From NCBI GenBank assembly GCA_000949895.1, contig JWIT01000001.1:391729-455728 (forward strand): a stretch of 64,000 nt of DNA. Direction: 5' to 3'. The translations under genes were made by a program, and so were the position numbers. Source of the DNA: Agrobacterium arsenijevicii (GTDB lineage: Bacteria > Pseudomonadota > Alphaproteobacteria > Rhizobiales > Rhizobiaceae). Numbering within the stretch: the first letter of the stretch is position 1; each line of letters starts with the position of its first letter. The notes beneath the pieces are model-generated. The model saw only the letters and a list, made by a program, of their open reading frames with translations, was not told the DNA's origin and did no database searches. Shown one piece after another: positions 27,164 through 37,849 of the stretch.

Positions 27164-27487
27164 ATGCGCGACATCATGGGCATGATGGGCAAGGTCAAGG
27201 AAATGCAGGCCAAGATGGAAAAGATGCAGGCGGATATCGCCGCGCTTGAAGTCGAAGGCAAGTCCGGCGGCGGCCTCGTCACCATAAAGCTGAACGGCAA
27301 GGGCAGCATGCTGGGCCTGAAGATCGATCCGTCGCTGTTCAAGGAAGACGACGTCGAAATTCTCGAAGACCTGATCGTCGCCGCCCACAATGACGCCAAG
27401 GAACGCGCCGAGGCCATAACTGCCGAAAAGACCAAGGAAATCACCGCCGGCCTGCCGATCCCGCCCGGCATGAAGCTGCCCTTCTGA
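27164..27487 (+). CDS. ybaB: YbaB/EbfC family nucleoid-associated protein
   Basis: 107 residues. An N-terminal amphipathic helix [21 protein letters not shown] is followed by the conserved [21 protein letters not shown] core, then [16 protein letters not shown] and a Pro/Gly tail. It forms small DNA-binding dimers. It has an AGGAG ribosome-binding site and starts 27 bp after dnaX. The dnaX-ybaB-recR order is conserved, although here a leftward MOSC gene separates ybaB from recR. Confidence 0.94.
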   Translation: MRDIMGMMGKVKEMQAKMEKMQADIAALEVEGKSGGGLVTIKLNGKGSMLGLKIDPSLFKEDDVEILEDLIVAAHNDAKERAEAITAEKTKEITAGLPIPPGMKLPF

Positions 27488-27500
27488 TATTCTCTCGAAT

Positions 27501-28115
27501 TCAGACTTCCAGCATGGCGCGGAACCGGCTCGCAAGCGGTGTTCCGAGATAGGCAGCGCGCTCGTCCTCGGTTAGCTGCATGGGGCGGAAGCGCTGCAAG
27601 ATAACCGGTATCGGCAGTTTCGTTCCCTGATAGGGTTCGAACACAACATCCTCACCGGCAGCAAGCATTCCACCTTTCAGGACCCGGCAATAAAACCCCG
27701 GCTGTCCCGCCTGCCGAAAACGCGGCGCGAAGCCGGGATCGCCGAGCCGGGCTGACAGGGTGGCGCAGGGAATGCGGGCTGCGGTCACTTCCAGCACGAC
27801 TTCGGCGGCGGTGAACCTGTCGCCCACATGCAGTTTTGCGCTGTCGACGCCTTCCAGAACCAGATTTTCCCCGAAAAATCCGGGCTCAACCACAATGCCC
27901 AGGGTCCGGGACCAGAAGTCGAGGTCTACGGAACCCATGGCGTAGATCGCCTGATCCGGCCCGCCGTGATGTTTGCGATTGCAGACGGCATCGCTGACAA
28001 TACCTTCGGCATCCACCATCACCGGGCCTTGCACGCCATGTTTGAAAATACCTGTCTTTGCCGTCTTCCCCGGCAGGGTTTTCGCCTCGCCCCGGCACAC
28101 TGCCCGTATTTTCAT
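27501..28115 (-). CDS. MOSC domain protein
   Basis: 204 residues from the ATG at 28115 (MKIRAVCRGEAKTLPGKTAKTG); AAGGGCAG precedes it, and longer readings would overlap recR. It has the YiiM-like MOSC layout: GPVMVDAEGIVSDAVCNRKHHGGPDQAIYAM, FGENLVLEGVD, and the sulfur-binding Cys in AARIPCATLSAR. The family binds or transfers sulfur or molybdenum cofactor-related groups; YiiM works in 6-hydroxylaminopurine detoxification. It is inserted, in the opposite direction, between ybaB and recR. Confidence 0.88.
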   Translation of the reverse strand: MKIRAVCRGEAKTLPGKTAKTGIFKHGVQGPVMVDAEGIVSDAVCNRKHHGGPDQAIYAMGSVDLDFWSRTLGIVVEPGFFGENLVLEGVDSAKLHVGDRFTAAEVVLEVTAARIPCATLSARLGDPGFAPRFRQAGQPGFYCRVLKGGMLAAGEDVVFEPYQGTKLPIPVILQRFRPMQLTEDERAAYLGTPLASRFRAMLEV

Positions 28116-28173
28116 GGACTGCCCTTCACGCTTCATGATTCCCGTTTCCCGATTTATGCAGTAGAAAGCGCTC

Positions 28174-28779
28174 ATGGCAAAACGAGTCACCGGTCCCGAA
28201 ATCGAAAAACTGATCCAGCTGCTTGCAAAAGTGCCGGGGCTTGGGCCTCGCTCTGCACGGCGGGCAGCGTTGCATCTTATCAAGAAGAAGGAACAGCTTC
28301 TTGGGCCGCTCGGCCATGCCATGGGTGAAGCCTATGACAAGGTGAAGATCTGCTCGTGCTGCGGCAATGTCGATACCATCGACCCCTGTACGGTCTGCGC
28401 CGATGACAGGCGTGACCAGTCGATCATCATCGTGGTGGAAGACGTGTCCGATCTGTGGGCGCTGGAGCGGGCAACCGCCATGAACACCGCCTATCATGTG
28501 CTGGGCGGCACATTGTCACCGCTGGACGGCGTCGGGCCGGAAGATCTGAACATCAAGGGTTTGATCGATCGCGTCAGCGCCGGCGGCATCCGCGAACTTA
28601 TCATCGCCGTCAATGCGACGGTGGAGGGACAGGCAACCGCCCATTACATCACCGACCGTCTGGCCGATCTCGGCATCAAGATCACCCGGCTCGCGCATGG
28701 CGTGCCGGTGGGCGGCGAGCTGGACTATCTCGACGAGGGCACATTGACGGCGGCGCTTCGCGCACGCACGTCAATCTGA
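28174..28779 (+). CDS. recR: Recombination mediator protein RecR
   Basis: 201 residues, the standard length. The N-terminal helix-hairpin-helix is [20 protein letters not shown]. The zinc finger is [16 protein letters not shown], and the Toprim domain is [16 protein letters not shown] with [10 protein letters not shown]. With RecF and RecO it loads RecA at gaps; recF is also in this window at 50 kb. Confidence 0.97.
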   Translation: MAKRVTGPEIEKLIQLLAKVPGLGPRSARRAALHLIKKKEQLLGPLGHAMGEAYDKVKICSCCGNVDTIDPCTVCADDRRDQSIIIVVEDVSDLWALERATAMNTAYHVLGGTLSPLDGVGPEDLNIKGLIDRVSAGGIRELIIAVNATVEGQATAHYITDRLADLGIKITRLAHGVPVGGELDYLDEGTLTAALRARTSI

Positions 28780-28819
28780 CGCCTCCCCTCCCCTGTCCGT
28801 CACCCGAATAGGAGACCGA

Positions 28820-30085
28820 ATGCGAAACCGATTTGCCCCAATGGCACTGGCCGCCTTTCTTTCCGTTTTTTCAGCAACGGCGGCCTTGGCGCAATCCGCA
28901 CCGACGGGGGCGGTCGCCGCCCGATACGACGCCGATTTCAATGCATGGCTGAAAAAGGAAATCTGGCCGGAAGCGCGCAAGGCGGGCATTTCGCAAAAAA
29001 CGCTTGAGGCTGCACTCAGTGGTCTTTCCATAAACTGGAGCCTGCCTGACCTCGTCATTCCCGGCCAAAAGCCGCCAAAAGAACAGAGCCAGAGCCAGGC
29101 CGAATTCTCCTCGCCGGGTGCTTATTTCTCCGAAAAGCGGTTGCAGGGGCTTGCCGCCACCGGCCGGTCTCTGGCGGCAACGCACGCCGCTACCCTTCGC
29201 CGTATCGAAGCCAAATATGGCGTGCCCGGCAGTGTCATCCTGGCGATTTGGGGTCGCGAATCCGGTTTCGGCCGAGCAAAACTGCCACATTCGGTGGTCG
29301 ATGTGCTGGCCACCAAAGCCTATATGTCGACCCGCAAGGAGATGTTCCGCACTGAGCTGATCGATGCGCTGAAGATCGTCGAAAGCGGCGATATCTCGGC
29401 GTCGCGCATGATGGGTTCCTGGGCGGGCGCACTTGGCCAACCGCAATTCATGCCGTCGAGCTATCTGAAATATGCCGTGGATTTTGATGGTGACGGCCAC
29501 CGGGATATCTGGAACTCCGTGCCGGACGCACTCGCATCCATAGCGAACTATCTTTCCCAGCGCGGCTGGCAGAGAAACCGTGACTGGGGCTTCGAGGTGT
29601 CTATACCGGCCAACGTCTCCTGTGCGCAGGAAGGCCCGGACCTTGCCCGGCCAGTGGCCGACTGGGCGAAAATGGGCATCACCCGCATTTCCGGAAAGGC
29701 CTTTCCGACCAATGACCTGACCGCCGACAGCATGATGCTGGTTCCGGCCGGGCGGCACGGGCCGGAATTCGTGGTGACGCCTAATTTCTACGTCATCAAG
29801 GAATACAATAATTCCGATCTCTACGCGCTGTTCATCGGCAATCTCGCCGATCGCATCGCAAGCGGCGCGGGACCGTTCAAGGCGGAATGGGGCAATGTCG
29901 GATCGATGTTGCGCTCCGATGTTCTCGCCATGCAGAAGGCGCTGGTCGCCAAGGGCTATGACGTCGGCAAGGCGGACGGGCTGGCTGGCTTCAAGACGCG
30001 CCGCTCGCTTGGCGACTGGCAGGCGAAAAACGGTCTGGCACCGACCTGCTTTCCCGACGCGACGTTGAAGACGAAGCTGAAATAA
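28820..30085 (+). CDS. Lytic murein transglycosylase (MltB-like) with peptidoglycan-binding domain
   Basis: 421 residues with a signal peptide (MALAAFLSVFSATAALA, cut about residue 25) and an AGGAGA ribosome-binding site. The catalytic domain has the acid Glu in WGRESGFGRAKLP and the pocket motifs GSWAGALGQPQFMPSSYLKYA and DFDGDGHRDIW. A C-terminal PG_binding_1 domain (LAMQKALVAKGYDVGKADGL) ends the protein. No lipobox, so it is a soluble periplasmic enzyme cleaving glycan strands to 1,6-anhydro ends. Confidence 0.92.
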   Translation: MRNRFAPMALAAFLSVFSATAALAQSAPTGAVAARYDADFNAWLKKEIWPEARKAGISQKTLEAALSGLSINWSLPDLVIPGQKPPKEQSQSQAEFSSPGAYFSEKRLQGLAATGRSLAATHAATLRRIEAKYGVPGSVILAIWGRESGFGRAKLPHSVVDVLATKAYMSTRKEMFRTELIDALKIVESGDISASRMMGSWAGALGQPQFMPSSYLKYAVDFDGDGHRDIWNSVPDALASIANYLSQRGWQRNRDWGFEVSIPANVSCAQEGPDLARPVADWAKMGITRISGKAFPTNDLTADSMMLVPAGRHGPEFVVTPNFYVIKEYNNSDLYALFIGNLADRIASGAGPFKAEWGNVGSMLRSDVLAMQKALVAKGYDVGKADGLAGFKTRRSLGDWQAKNGLAPTCFPDATLKTKLK

Positions 30086-30095
30086 TCCGCTTCTC

Positions 30096-31724
30096 TCAAT
30101 GCTGGTCAGTATGGGGTTTGTGGAAGATATCGTCGGTCGGCGGAATGGTCTGCCGCTCGATCATCCGGTGCACGCGGGGTCGCGTTTTGCCGCGATGAAG
30201 CGCCAGCAGCCGGTCCCAGGCTTCCGCATCCGCTTGAGTGCGGCGGTGGTTGTGGCGGACATATTCCACCCATGTCAGCACATGGTAGCTTTCCGTCCAG
30301 ATATCCGGGTTCTCAAGATCGCGCATCAGGTTCCAGTTGCGCGCACCGTCACGCAGGCGGATGCGTCGACGCTCGGCCATCAGCGGCAGGAATTCGCCGA
30401 GATCCTCGTCATGGATTTCATAATCGATGAGAATGGCGATCGGCCCGCTGCGCGGCTTGATATCGAGTCTCAGCGGCGGTTCGACGAAACGGTTGAGCGG
30501 ATCGAGATTGAGCGAGGCGAAGGCCGGCATGGCGAGCTTGAGACCGACGACGACGCCAAGCAGCATCAGCACGCAAGAATAGAGCAGCGAATAGGAAATG
30601 CCGTAATCTTCCGCCAGTTCGCCCCAAAGCCAGCTGCCGACGGCGATGCCGCCGAAGGTCAGCGTCTGGTAAAGCGACAGCGCCCGGCCCACCACCCAAC
30701 GCGGGGCGGAAAGCTGGACGATGGTGTTGAACAGGGAAAGCGCCAGAACCCAGCAGGCGCCGGCAATGGTCAGGACAAGCGAGGTGACGATCGCGTTCGT
30801 GCTGATCGCCGTCACACCGGAGCTGAAGGCGAAGCCTAAAAAGGCGACGCGCACGATCCATTCGCTGGACAGGACCTCGCGCAGTCTCGCACTGACGAGC
30901 GCGCCACCGATGGCGCCGACGCCGAATGCACCCAGCATCACACCGTAGGTCAACGGGCCGCCTTCGACCAGATCACGCGCCACGATCGGCATGAGTGCAA
31001 GGATGGCGCTGGCGGAAAGGCCGAAGAGGAAGCCGCGCACCAGAACCTTGCCGATATTGGGCGACATGGCCACATAACGCATCCCGGCCGATATGGCGGC
31101 GAGAAGCTGCTCACGCGGTAATGTCGAGGCATATTTGGGTGGTTGCCAGCGAACCAGAGCGTAGATCAGGGCGAAATAGCTGAGCGCGTTGACAAAAAAC
31201 GCAGCCGCGGCACCGGCAGCGGCAACGATGATACCGCCGATGGCGGGGCCAACGCTACGGGTGATGTTGAAGCCGACACTGTTCAACGTCACGGCGGCGG
31301 GCAGATCCTCGCGCGGCACCATTTCACCGACGGACGCCTGCCAGGACGGATTGTTGAGCGCGGTACCGCAGCCGATCATGAAGGTGAAGAAGAGCAGCAG
31401 CCAGGGCGTGAGCCAGCCCGACCAGGCAAAAACCGTCAGCAGCACGGAGGCCGTCAGCATCAGCAGCTGGGCGGAAATCATGATGCGGCGGCGGTCGAAA
31501 CTATCCGCCAGCGCGCCTGAAATCAGCGAAAACATCATGATCGGCAGCGAGGTGGAGGCCTGCACCAGCGCGATCATGTTTTCGGAACTCGACAGCGAGG
31601 TCATCATCCATGCGGCACCAACCGCCTGGATCAGCCCGCCAAAATTCGAGGCAAGGCTCGCAATCCAGATTCGTCTGTAAGTCAAATGCCTTAAAGGCGC
31701 GAGTGGCGATTTACGGTCAGGCAC
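30096..31724 (-). CDS. MFS transporter with C-terminal soluble domain (MFS_3 family)
   Basis: 542 residues; the start is probably GTG at 31724, since the next internal ATG is already within the membrane region. About 12 helices span residues 15-405 (ASNFGGLIQAVGAAWMMTSL, LALMPIVARDLVEGG). The family is MFS_3 (PF05977), related to enterobactin exporter EntS. After residue 415 there is a soluble domain of about 125 residues (SGPIAILIDYEIHDEDLGEF, SYHVLTWVEYVRHNHRRT) resembling an antibiotic-monooxygenase-like ferredoxin fold. It is probably an exporter of unknown substrate. Confidence 0.85.
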   Translation of the reverse strand: MPDRKSPLAPLRHLTYRRIWIASLASNFGGLIQAVGAAWMMTSLSSSENMIALVQASTSLPIMMFSLISGALADSFDRRRIMISAQLLMLTASVLLTVFAWSGWLTPWLLLFFTFMIGCGTALNNPSWQASVGEMVPREDLPAAVTLNSVGFNITRSVGPAIGGIIVAAAGAAAAFFVNALSYFALIYALVRWQPPKYASTLPREQLLAAISAGMRYVAMSPNIGKVLVRGFLFGLSASAILALMPIVARDLVEGGPLTYGVMLGAFGVGAIGGALVSARLREVLSSEWIVRVAFLGFAFSSGVTAISTNAIVTSLVLTIAGACWVLALSLFNTIVQLSAPRWVVGRALSLYQTLTFGGIAVGSWLWGELAEDYGISYSLLYSCVLMLLGVVVGLKLAMPAFASLNLDPLNRFVEPPLRLDIKPRSGPIAILIDYEIHDEDLGEFLPLMAERRRIRLRDGARNWNLMRDLENPDIWTESYHVLTWVEYVRHNHRRTQADAEAWDRLLALHRGKTRPRVHRMIERQTIPPTDDIFHKPHTDQH

Positions 31725-31918
31725 GATCAGTCCACTTGATGCAACTGCGATTTGTCAAACGGCAACTATAGACAGTGCCGGAAATCATGCCACCCTTTCC
31801 GACATGGTAAGGGTGAAAATGTGGCCGAGGCCGTGACTGAAGCGCCCCGCCCGCGAAAACCTTGCAATCCTGCCCTGATGCGTCTATATGACCTCTGAAA
31901 TTCTTGATCGCTTGATGA

Positions 31919-31948
31919 AGAGTGGGGCCGCAAGGCTCCGCTCTTTTT
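31919..31948 (+). terminator. Terminator-like hairpin in the rimP-nusA leader
   Basis: Stem AGAGTGGGGCC / GGCTCCGCTCT with a GCAA-type loop and a run of five T. It lies 64 bp before the rimP start and after a possible start region near 31860-31890. It may stop transcription early (attenuation of the nusA operon) or end a short leader RNA. There is no gene on the + strand upstream for it to terminate. Confidence 0.7.
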
Positions 31949-32011
31949 CGTTAGGCGAACCGGAAACCACGGGCTGAGTGCCCGGTAGAAATCTAAAGAC
32001 CGGAAGGCCAG

Positions 32012-32608
32012 ATGGCAGACACCGTACATGAACCGCGACTGATAACCGAAACGGGCGTCGACCAGCGTATCGCCGAAATCATCGAGCCTGTCTTGGCGGG
32101 TCTCGGATATCTTCTGGTACGCGTGCGGCTCTCCAACCAGAACGGCATGACCCTGCAGGTCATGGCGGAGCGGGAAGACGGCACCATGACCGTCCAGGAC
32201 TGTGAAGTCATCTCCATGGCGATTTCACCGGTTCTTGATGTGGAAGATCCGGTCGATAAGGCGTATCATCTCGAAGTTTCCTCGCCCGGCATCGACCGGC
32301 CGATGGTTCGTAAATCCGATTTCACCCGCTGGCAGGGTCATCTGGTGAAGGTCGAAACCTCCATTCTGGTCGAAAACCGCAAGCGGTTTCGCGGCAAGAT
32401 CGTTGAGGTCGATGCGGACGGCTTCAAGCTCGAACGCGATCAGATCGCCTATGGCGAGGAACCGACAGTTACCATTCCGTTCAGCGCGCTTTCCGATGCG
32501 AAGCTCATTCTGACGGATGACCTTATTCGTGATGCGCTGCGGGCAGACAAGGCGGCAAAGGCCGCCGCCGCAAACCAGAACGACGAAAACGAAGCAGACG
32601 AAGACTAA
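32012..32608 (+). CDS. rimP: Ribosome maturation factor RimP
   Basis: 198 residues. Motifs: [19 protein letters not shown], the central [20 protein letters not shown] (the E-V-S-S-P-G hallmark), and the Sm-like C-terminal barrel ([16 protein letters not shown]). A charged tail rich in Ala, Asn and Glu extends it beyond E. coli length. It assists 30S subunit assembly. It is the first gene of rimP-nusA-ylxR-infB, a conserved operon. Confidence 0.96.
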   Translation: MADTVHEPRLITETGVDQRIAEIIEPVLAGLGYLLVRVRLSNQNGMTLQVMAEREDGTMTVQDCEVISMAISPVLDVEDPVDKAYHLEVSSPGIDRPMVRKSDFTRWQGHLVKVETSILVENRKRFRGKIVEVDADGFKLERDQIAYGEEPTVTIPFSALSDAKLILTDDLIRDALRADKAAKAAAANQNDENEADED

Positions 32609-32672
32609 TTCCAACGTAAAAGCCCGGAAAACGGGCGATCCCCGCAATTATGCGACTTACGGAGACAAAAAA

Positions 32673-34289
32673 ATGGCAGTGAGTGCTAACCGGCTTGAGC
32701 TTCTGCAGATCGCCGATGCTGTGGCGCGCGAAAAGGTCATCGACCGCGAAATCGTGCTTGCCGCAATGGCCGACGCTATCCAGAAAGCCGCCCGCTCGCG
32801 CTATGGTTCGGAAACCAACATTCGCGCCGACATCAACTCCAAGACCGGCGAAATCCGCCTTCAGCGTCTTCTGGAAGTGGTAGAGACGGCCGAGGACTAT
32901 TCGACCCAGATCCCGCTCGAACTTGCCCGCGACCGTAACCCGGACGCCAAGCTCGGCGATTTCATCGCCGATCCGCTGCCGCCGATGGATTTCGGTCGTA
33001 TTGCCGCGCAGTCCGCCAAGCAGGTGATCGTTCAGAAGGTGCGTGAAGCAGAGCGCGACCGCCAGTATGACGAATTCAAGGATCGCATCGGCGAAATCGT
33101 CAACGGCACCGTCAAGCGCGTCGAATATGGCAACGTCATTGTCGATCTCGGCCGTGGCGAAGGCATCATCCGTCGCGACGAGATGATTCCGCGTGAAAAC
33201 ATGCGTTATGGCGACCGCGTGCGCGCTTACGTCTACGACGTTCGCCGCGAACAGCGTGGCCCGCAGATTTTCCTGTCGCGTACCCATCCGCAGTTCATGG
33301 TGAAGCTGTTCACCATGGAAGTTCCTGAGATCTACGACGGCATCATCCAGATCAAGTCGGTTGCCCGTGACCCCGGTTCGCGCGCCAAGATCGCCGTTAT
33401 CTCGAACGACAGCTCGATCGATCCGGTCGGCGCCTGCGTCGGTATGCGCGGTTCGCGCGTTCAGGCCGTCGTCGGCGAATTGCAGGGCGAAAAGATCGAC
33501 ATCATTCCGTGGAGCCAGGAGCCGGCGTCCTTCATCGTCAACGCCCTGCAGCCCGCCGAAGTGTCCAAGGTCGTTCTGGACGAAGAATCCGAGCGCATTG
33601 AAGTTGTGGTTCCAGATGAGCAGCTTTCGCTCGCCATCGGTCGCCGTGGCCAGAACGTTCGTCTGGCATCGCAGCTGACCGGCTGGGATATCGACATCAT
33701 GACCGAGCAAGAAGAATCCGAGCGTCGCCAGAAGGAATTCAACGAGCGCACGGCACTCTTCATGGACGCCCTCGACGTTGACGAGATGGTCGGCCAGGTT
33801 CTGGCTTCCGAAGGCTTCGCACAGGTTGAAGAACTCGCTTATGTCGACCTCGGCGAAATTTCCGCCATCGACGGCTTCGACGACGACACTGCCGATGAAA
33901 TCCAGACCCGTGCCCGCGAATATCTGGAACGCCTGGAAGCCGAAATGGACGCCAAGCGCAAGGAACTCGGCGTTACCGACGAGCTGCGCCAGATCGAAGG
34001 CCTGACCTCGCAGATGATGGTCGCCCTTGGTGAAGACGGCATCAAGACCATCGAGGACTTTGCCGGTTGTGCCGCGGACGATCTGGTCGGCTGGAGCGAA
34101 CGCAAGGACGGCGAGACGAAGAAGTTCGAAGGCATCTTCTCCAAGCTCGACGTATCGCGCGTCGAGGCTGAGAACATGGTTGTGCAGGCCCGCCTTCTGG
34201 CAGGCTGGATCACGGCCGAGGACCTGGCTTCCGAAGAGGAAGTCGAAGCGGAAGCTGCCGAGGAGGCGGATACCGCCGAACAGGAATGA
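32673..34289 (+). CDS. nusA: Transcription termination/antitermination factor NusA
   Basis: 538 residues from the ATG at 32673 ([20 protein letters not shown]), with GGAG upstream. The N-terminal RNA polymerase-binding domain is followed by an S1 domain ([20 protein letters not shown]) and two KH domains ([35 protein letters not shown]). The C-terminus carries two helix-hairpin-helix-type repeats and an acidic tail. It modulates pausing, termination and rRNA antitermination. Its stop overlaps the next start (ATGA). Confidence 0.98.
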   Translation: MAVSANRLELLQIADAVAREKVIDREIVLAAMADAIQKAARSRYGSETNIRADINSKTGEIRLQRLLEVVETAEDYSTQIPLELARDRNPDAKLGDFIADPLPPMDFGRIAAQSAKQVIVQKVREAERDRQYDEFKDRIGEIVNGTVKRVEYGNVIVDLGRGEGIIRRDEMIPRENMRYGDRVRAYVYDVRREQRGPQIFLSRTHPQFMVKLFTMEVPEIYDGIIQIKSVARDPGSRAKIAVISNDSSIDPVGACVGMRGSRVQAVVGELQGEKIDIIPWSQEPASFIVNALQPAEVSKVVLDEESERIEVVVPDEQLSLAIGRRGQNVRLASQLTGWDIDIMTEQEESERRQKEFNERTALFMDALDVDEMVGQVLASEGFAQVEELAYVDLGEISAIDGFDDDTADEIQTRAREYLERLEAEMDAKRKELGVTDELRQIEGLTSQMMVALGEDGIKTIEDFAGCAADDLVGWSERKDGETKKFEGIFSKLDVSRVEAENMVVQARLLAGWITAEDLASEEEVEAEAAEEADTAEQE

Positions 34290-34987
34290 CATCGCAGGCG
34301 CATGAGCCGGACGAGCTGCCCGAAACCGATGAGGACGGACGGCAAGAAGGCAACGTCAATGGACGTATGTGCATTGTGACACGGGAAAGCGGATCGCCGG
34401 ACGATCTGATCCGCTTTGTCGCAGGACCGGACGGCAGCGTCGTTCCGGATCTGAAACGCCAATTGCCAGGGCGCGGCTGCTGGGTGAAACCCGAGCGCGC
34501 CCTGATCGAGAAAGCCATCGCGAAGAAGATATTCGCACGGGCACTCAAACGCGACGTCAAGGCCGGACCCGAGCTTCTCGCTCTTCTCGACCGGCTGATG
34601 TCGCAGCAGCTTACCGGAATGATGAACATGGCGCGCAAGGCGGGCCAGTTCATCAGCGGCGCGACGAAGGTCGATGCCGCCGTCCGTTCGGGGAATGCGA
34701 TTGCCGTGTTCCACGCAACCGATGCCGCAGCCGACGGCGTGCGAAAACTGGACCAGGCCCGCAAGGCCTGGGCGCTCGGCAGCGATGCCGGTAATGAAAT
34801 TCCGTCCTTCCGGCTTTTTAGTGAAGCCGAAATGGACGAGTTGATGGGCCAGAATGCTTTTATCCATGCTTGCGCGCTTGCAGGGCAGGCGGGTGAGGGT
34901 GTAGTGAAGCGCGCAACGATGCTTAAGCAGTACCGCCTTGGCGGTCAGCCTGATGCGGAACGCGACGCTGCCCGGACAGTACAATGA
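34286..34987 (+). CDS. YlxR-type RNA-binding protein fused to an L7Ae-like domain
   Basis: 233 residues in two parts. The N-terminal YlxR/DUF448 domain is RMCIVTRESGSPDDLIRFVAG and the GRGCWV loop of the family. A C-terminal L7Ae/L30e-like domain reads LTGMMNMARKAGQFISGATKVDAAVR. In many bacteria these are two separate genes (ylxR and ylxQ) between nusA and infB; here they are one protein, the usual alphaproteobacterial form. Four-base overlap with nusA. Probably an RNA-binding accessory of transcription or ribosome assembly. Confidence 0.92.
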   Translation: MTSQAHEPDELPETDEDGRQEGNVNGRMCIVTRESGSPDDLIRFVAGPDGSVVPDLKRQLPGRGCWVKPERALIEKAIAKKIFARALKRDVKAGPELLALLDRLMSQQLTGMMNMARKAGQFISGATKVDAAVRSGNAIAVFHATDAAADGVRKLDQARKAWALGSDAGNEIPSFRLFSEAEMDELMGQNAFIHACALAGQAGEGVVKRATMLKQYRLGGQPDAERDAARTVQ

Positions 34988-35089
34988 CGCGGTTGCCAAA
35001 CATGAACGGCCGCCGCGTTCCGATGCAGCAATTGAACGACGAGACCTGATGGACGTCATCCGGTTCTCGTCCGTAGGAACGGGAACGGA

Positions 35090-37843
35090 ATGACCGACAA
35101 CAACGACGACAAGACACTCAATGCGCCGGCCAAGAAGACTCTTACCCTGAAACCGGGCGGGATGAATCAGGGCACCGTGCGGCAGGACATGGGTCGAGGT
35201 CGCACCAACGCGGTTGTCGTGGAAACACGCAAGCGCCGCCCCCTGCGTCCCGAAGACGAGAAGCCGGTTCAGCCTGTCGTGGCAGCAGCACCGGCGCCGA
35301 AGCCGGCAGCCCCTGCTCCGGTGGCACCGCGTCCGCAGGCTCCCCAGCAGCGCATTCAACAGCCGAGTGGCCAGCAGCAGCGTCCGGGTTCTTCCCATTC
35401 GCAGCAGCGTCCCGGCTCGTCCGCACCGCAGCAGCGCCAGCCTGACCGTCCGCGCGGCAACGTTCTGCACGACCTGTCCGCAGGCGAGATGGAAGCCCGT
35501 CGCCGTGCGTTGATGGAAGCGCAGGCTCGCGATGTTGTCGAGGCCAAGCAGCGCGCCGAAGACGAAGCGCGCCGCAAGATCGAAGAAGAACACCGCATCG
35601 CCGCTGAAAAGGTAGAAGCCGCAAACCGCGCAGCAGAAGAAGCTGCGGCGGCCAAGGTCGCTGCGAGCCAGCCTGCCGTGGAAGCGAAGTCCGATCTGTC
35701 CGGTGAAAAGCCGGCTGCGGCCGCAGCACCGGCGCCTCGCGCTGACGCCCGTCCCCAGTCTGCCGCTGCCGCTCCCCGGTCCGCTCCCGCCACCCCCGAT
35801 GCTGCCGCTCCGCGCGGACGCCGTACCGGTGGCGACGACGAGGAAGATCGCGGCGCAGTCCGTCGCGGTAGCAGCCTTCCGGCTCGCGGCAAGGTCGTGG
35901 CTCCGGTTCCGGCCAAGCCCGCAGCCCGCCTGAAGACCGAAGAAGAGCGCCGTCGTGGCAAGCTGACCGTCACCTCATCCAATCTGGATGAAGACGGCAC
36001 GCCGCGCGGCCGCTCGATGGCATCCATGCGCCGCCGCCAGGAGAAATTCCGTCGCAGCCAGATGCAGGAGACCCGCGAAAAGGTTTTGCGCGAAGTCATC
36101 CTGCCGGAAACCATCACCATTCAGGAACTGTCGCAGCGTATGTCCGAACGCGCCGTTGACGTCATCAAGTTCCTGATGAAGGAAGGCCAGATGCTGAAGC
36201 CGGGCGACGTGATCGACGCCGATCTGGCAGAACTGATCGCGGTCGAGTTCGGCCACACGGTCAAGCGCGTTTCCGAATCCGACGTTGAAGAAGGTCTCTT
36301 CAACAAGGTTGACGACGAAGGCGAGATGGTTTCCCGTCCGCCGGTCGTGACGATCATGGGCCACGTCGACCACGGCAAGACCTCGCTGCTCGACGCCATT
36401 CGTCAGGCAAACGTGGTTGCCGGTGAAGCCGGTGGCATCACCCAGCATATCGGCGCCTACCAGGTCGAAAAGAACGGTCAGAAGATCACCTTCATCGACA
36501 CCCCCGGCCACGCCGCCTTTACGGCTATGCGTGCCCGTGGCGCACAGGCGACCGATATTGCCGTGCTGGTTGTTGCGGCAGACGACAGCGTGATGCCGCA
36601 GACGATTGAATCGATCAATCATGCCAAGGCAGCCGGTGTTCCGATCGTCGTTGCGATCAACAAGATCGACAAGCACGAGGCAAACCCCGAAAAGGTTCGC
36701 CAGCAGCTGCTGCAGCACGAAGTGTTCGTGGAATCGATGGGTGGTGAAGTTCTTGATGTCGAAGTGTCGGCCAAGAACAAGCTCAACCTCGACAAGCTGC
36801 TCGAAGCTATCCTGCTTCAGGCGGAAATCCTCGATCTCAAGGCGGATCCAAGCCGCACCGCGGAAGGCACGGTCATCGAGGCCGAGCTGGACCGTGGACG
36901 CGGTGCCGTCGCAACCGTTCTCGTGCAGAAGGGTACACTGAAGCCCGGCCAGATCATCGTTGCCGGCGATCAGTGGGGCCGTGTGCGCGCGCTCGTCAAC
37001 GACAAGGGTGACCACGTCAAGGAAGCCGGTCCGGCCATGCCGGTCGAGATCCTCGGCCTTTCCGGAACGCCGTCGGCCGGTGACCGTTTTGCGGTTGTCG
37101 AAAACGAAAGCCGTGCCCGCGAAATCTCCGAATACCGCCAGCGTCTGACCCGCGACAAGGCTGTTGCTCGTCAGACCGGCCAGCGCGGCTCGCTGGAACA
37201 GATGATGAGCCAGCTTCAGAGCTCCGGCATGAAGGAATTCCCGCTGGTCGTCAAAGGCGACGTGCAGGGTTCGATCGAAGCCATTGCCGGCGCACTCGAA
37301 AAGCTGGGCACCGACGAAGTCCGCGCCCGCATCGTCCATTCGGGCGCAGGCGGCATCACGGAATCGGATATTTCGCTTGCCGAAGCATCCAACGCCGCGA
37401 TCATCGGCTTCAACGTGCGTGCCAATGTACAGGCTCGCCAGGCAGCCGAACGTGCCGGTATCGAGATCCGTTACTACAACATCATCTACGATCTGGTGGA
37501 TGACGTGAAGGCAGCCATGTCCGGCCTGCTTTCGCCGGAACGTCGCGAAACCTTCCTCGGCAATGCCGAAATCCTCGAGGTGTTCAACATCACGAAGGTC
37601 GGCAAGGTTGCAGGTTGCCGCGTCATCGAAGGCAAGGTGGAACGTGGTGCGGGTGTGCGTCTGGTACGCGACAACGTCGTCATCCACGAAGGCAAGCTCA
37701 AGACCCTCAAGCGCTTCAAGGACGAAGTCTCGGAAGTGCCTGTTGGTCAGGAGTGCGGTATGGCCTTCGAGAATTACGAAGACATTCGCGCTGGCGACAC
37801 CATCGAGTGCTTCCGCGTCGAACACATTACGAGAACGCTCTAA
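35090..37843 (+). CDS. infB: Translation initiation factor IF-2
   Basis: 917 residues. The first 330 are a low-complexity Ala/Pro/Arg/Glu region with a long charged helix ([20 protein letters not shown]). IF2_N is [21 protein letters not shown]. The GTPase has G1 [13 protein letters not shown]3 DTPGHAAF and G4 NKID, followed by domains II-IV ending EHITRTL. It places initiator tRNA on the 30S subunit. The ATG at 35090 has a GGGAACGGA site. The next gene starts 6 bp after the stop. Confidence 0.98.
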   Translation: MTDNNDDKTLNAPAKKTLTLKPGGMNQGTVRQDMGRGRTNAVVVETRKRRPLRPEDEKPVQPVVAAAPAPKPAAPAPVAPRPQAPQQRIQQPSGQQQRPGSSHSQQRPGSSAPQQRQPDRPRGNVLHDLSAGEMEARRRALMEAQARDVVEAKQRAEDEARRKIEEEHRIAAEKVEAANRAAEEAAAAKVAASQPAVEAKSDLSGEKPAAAAAPAPRADARPQSAAAAPRSAPATPDAAAPRGRRTGGDDEEDRGAVRRGSSLPARGKVVAPVPAKPAARLKTEEERRRGKLTVTSSNLDEDGTPRGRSMASMRRRQEKFRRSQMQETREKVLREVILPETITIQELSQRMSERAVDVIKFLMKEGQMLKPGDVIDADLAELIAVEFGHTVKRVSESDVEEGLFNKVDDEGEMVSRPPVVTIMGHVDHGKTSLLDAIRQANVVAGEAGGITQHIGAYQVEKNGQKITFIDTPGHAAFTAMRARGAQATDIAVLVVAADDSVMPQTIESINHAKAAGVPIVVAINKIDKHEANPEKVRQQLLQHEVFVESMGGEVLDVEVSAKNKLNLDKLLEAILLQAEILDLKADPSRTAEGTVIEAELDRGRGAVATVLVQKGTLKPGQIIVAGDQWGRVRALVNDKGDHVKEAGPAMPVEILGLSGTPSAGDRFAVVENESRAREISEYRQRLTRDKAVARQTGQRGSLEQMMSQLQSSGMKEFPLVVKGDVQGSIEAIAGALEKLGTDEVRARIVHSGAGGITESDISLAEASNAAIIGFNVRANVQARQAAERAGIEIRYYNIIYDLVDDVKAAMSGLLSPERRETFLGNAEILEVFNITKVGKVAGCRVIEGKVERGAGVRLVRDNVVIHEGKLKTLKRFKDEVSEVPVGQECGMAFENYEDIRAGDTIECFRVEHITRTL

Positions 37844-37849
37844 GCCGTT

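Noticed and set aside
32523..34292. A 589-codon frame antisense to nusA, and a similar one antisense to infB (35975-37825)
   Set aside because: Shadow frames produced by third-position GC bias; no recognisable domain, and the sense genes are certain.
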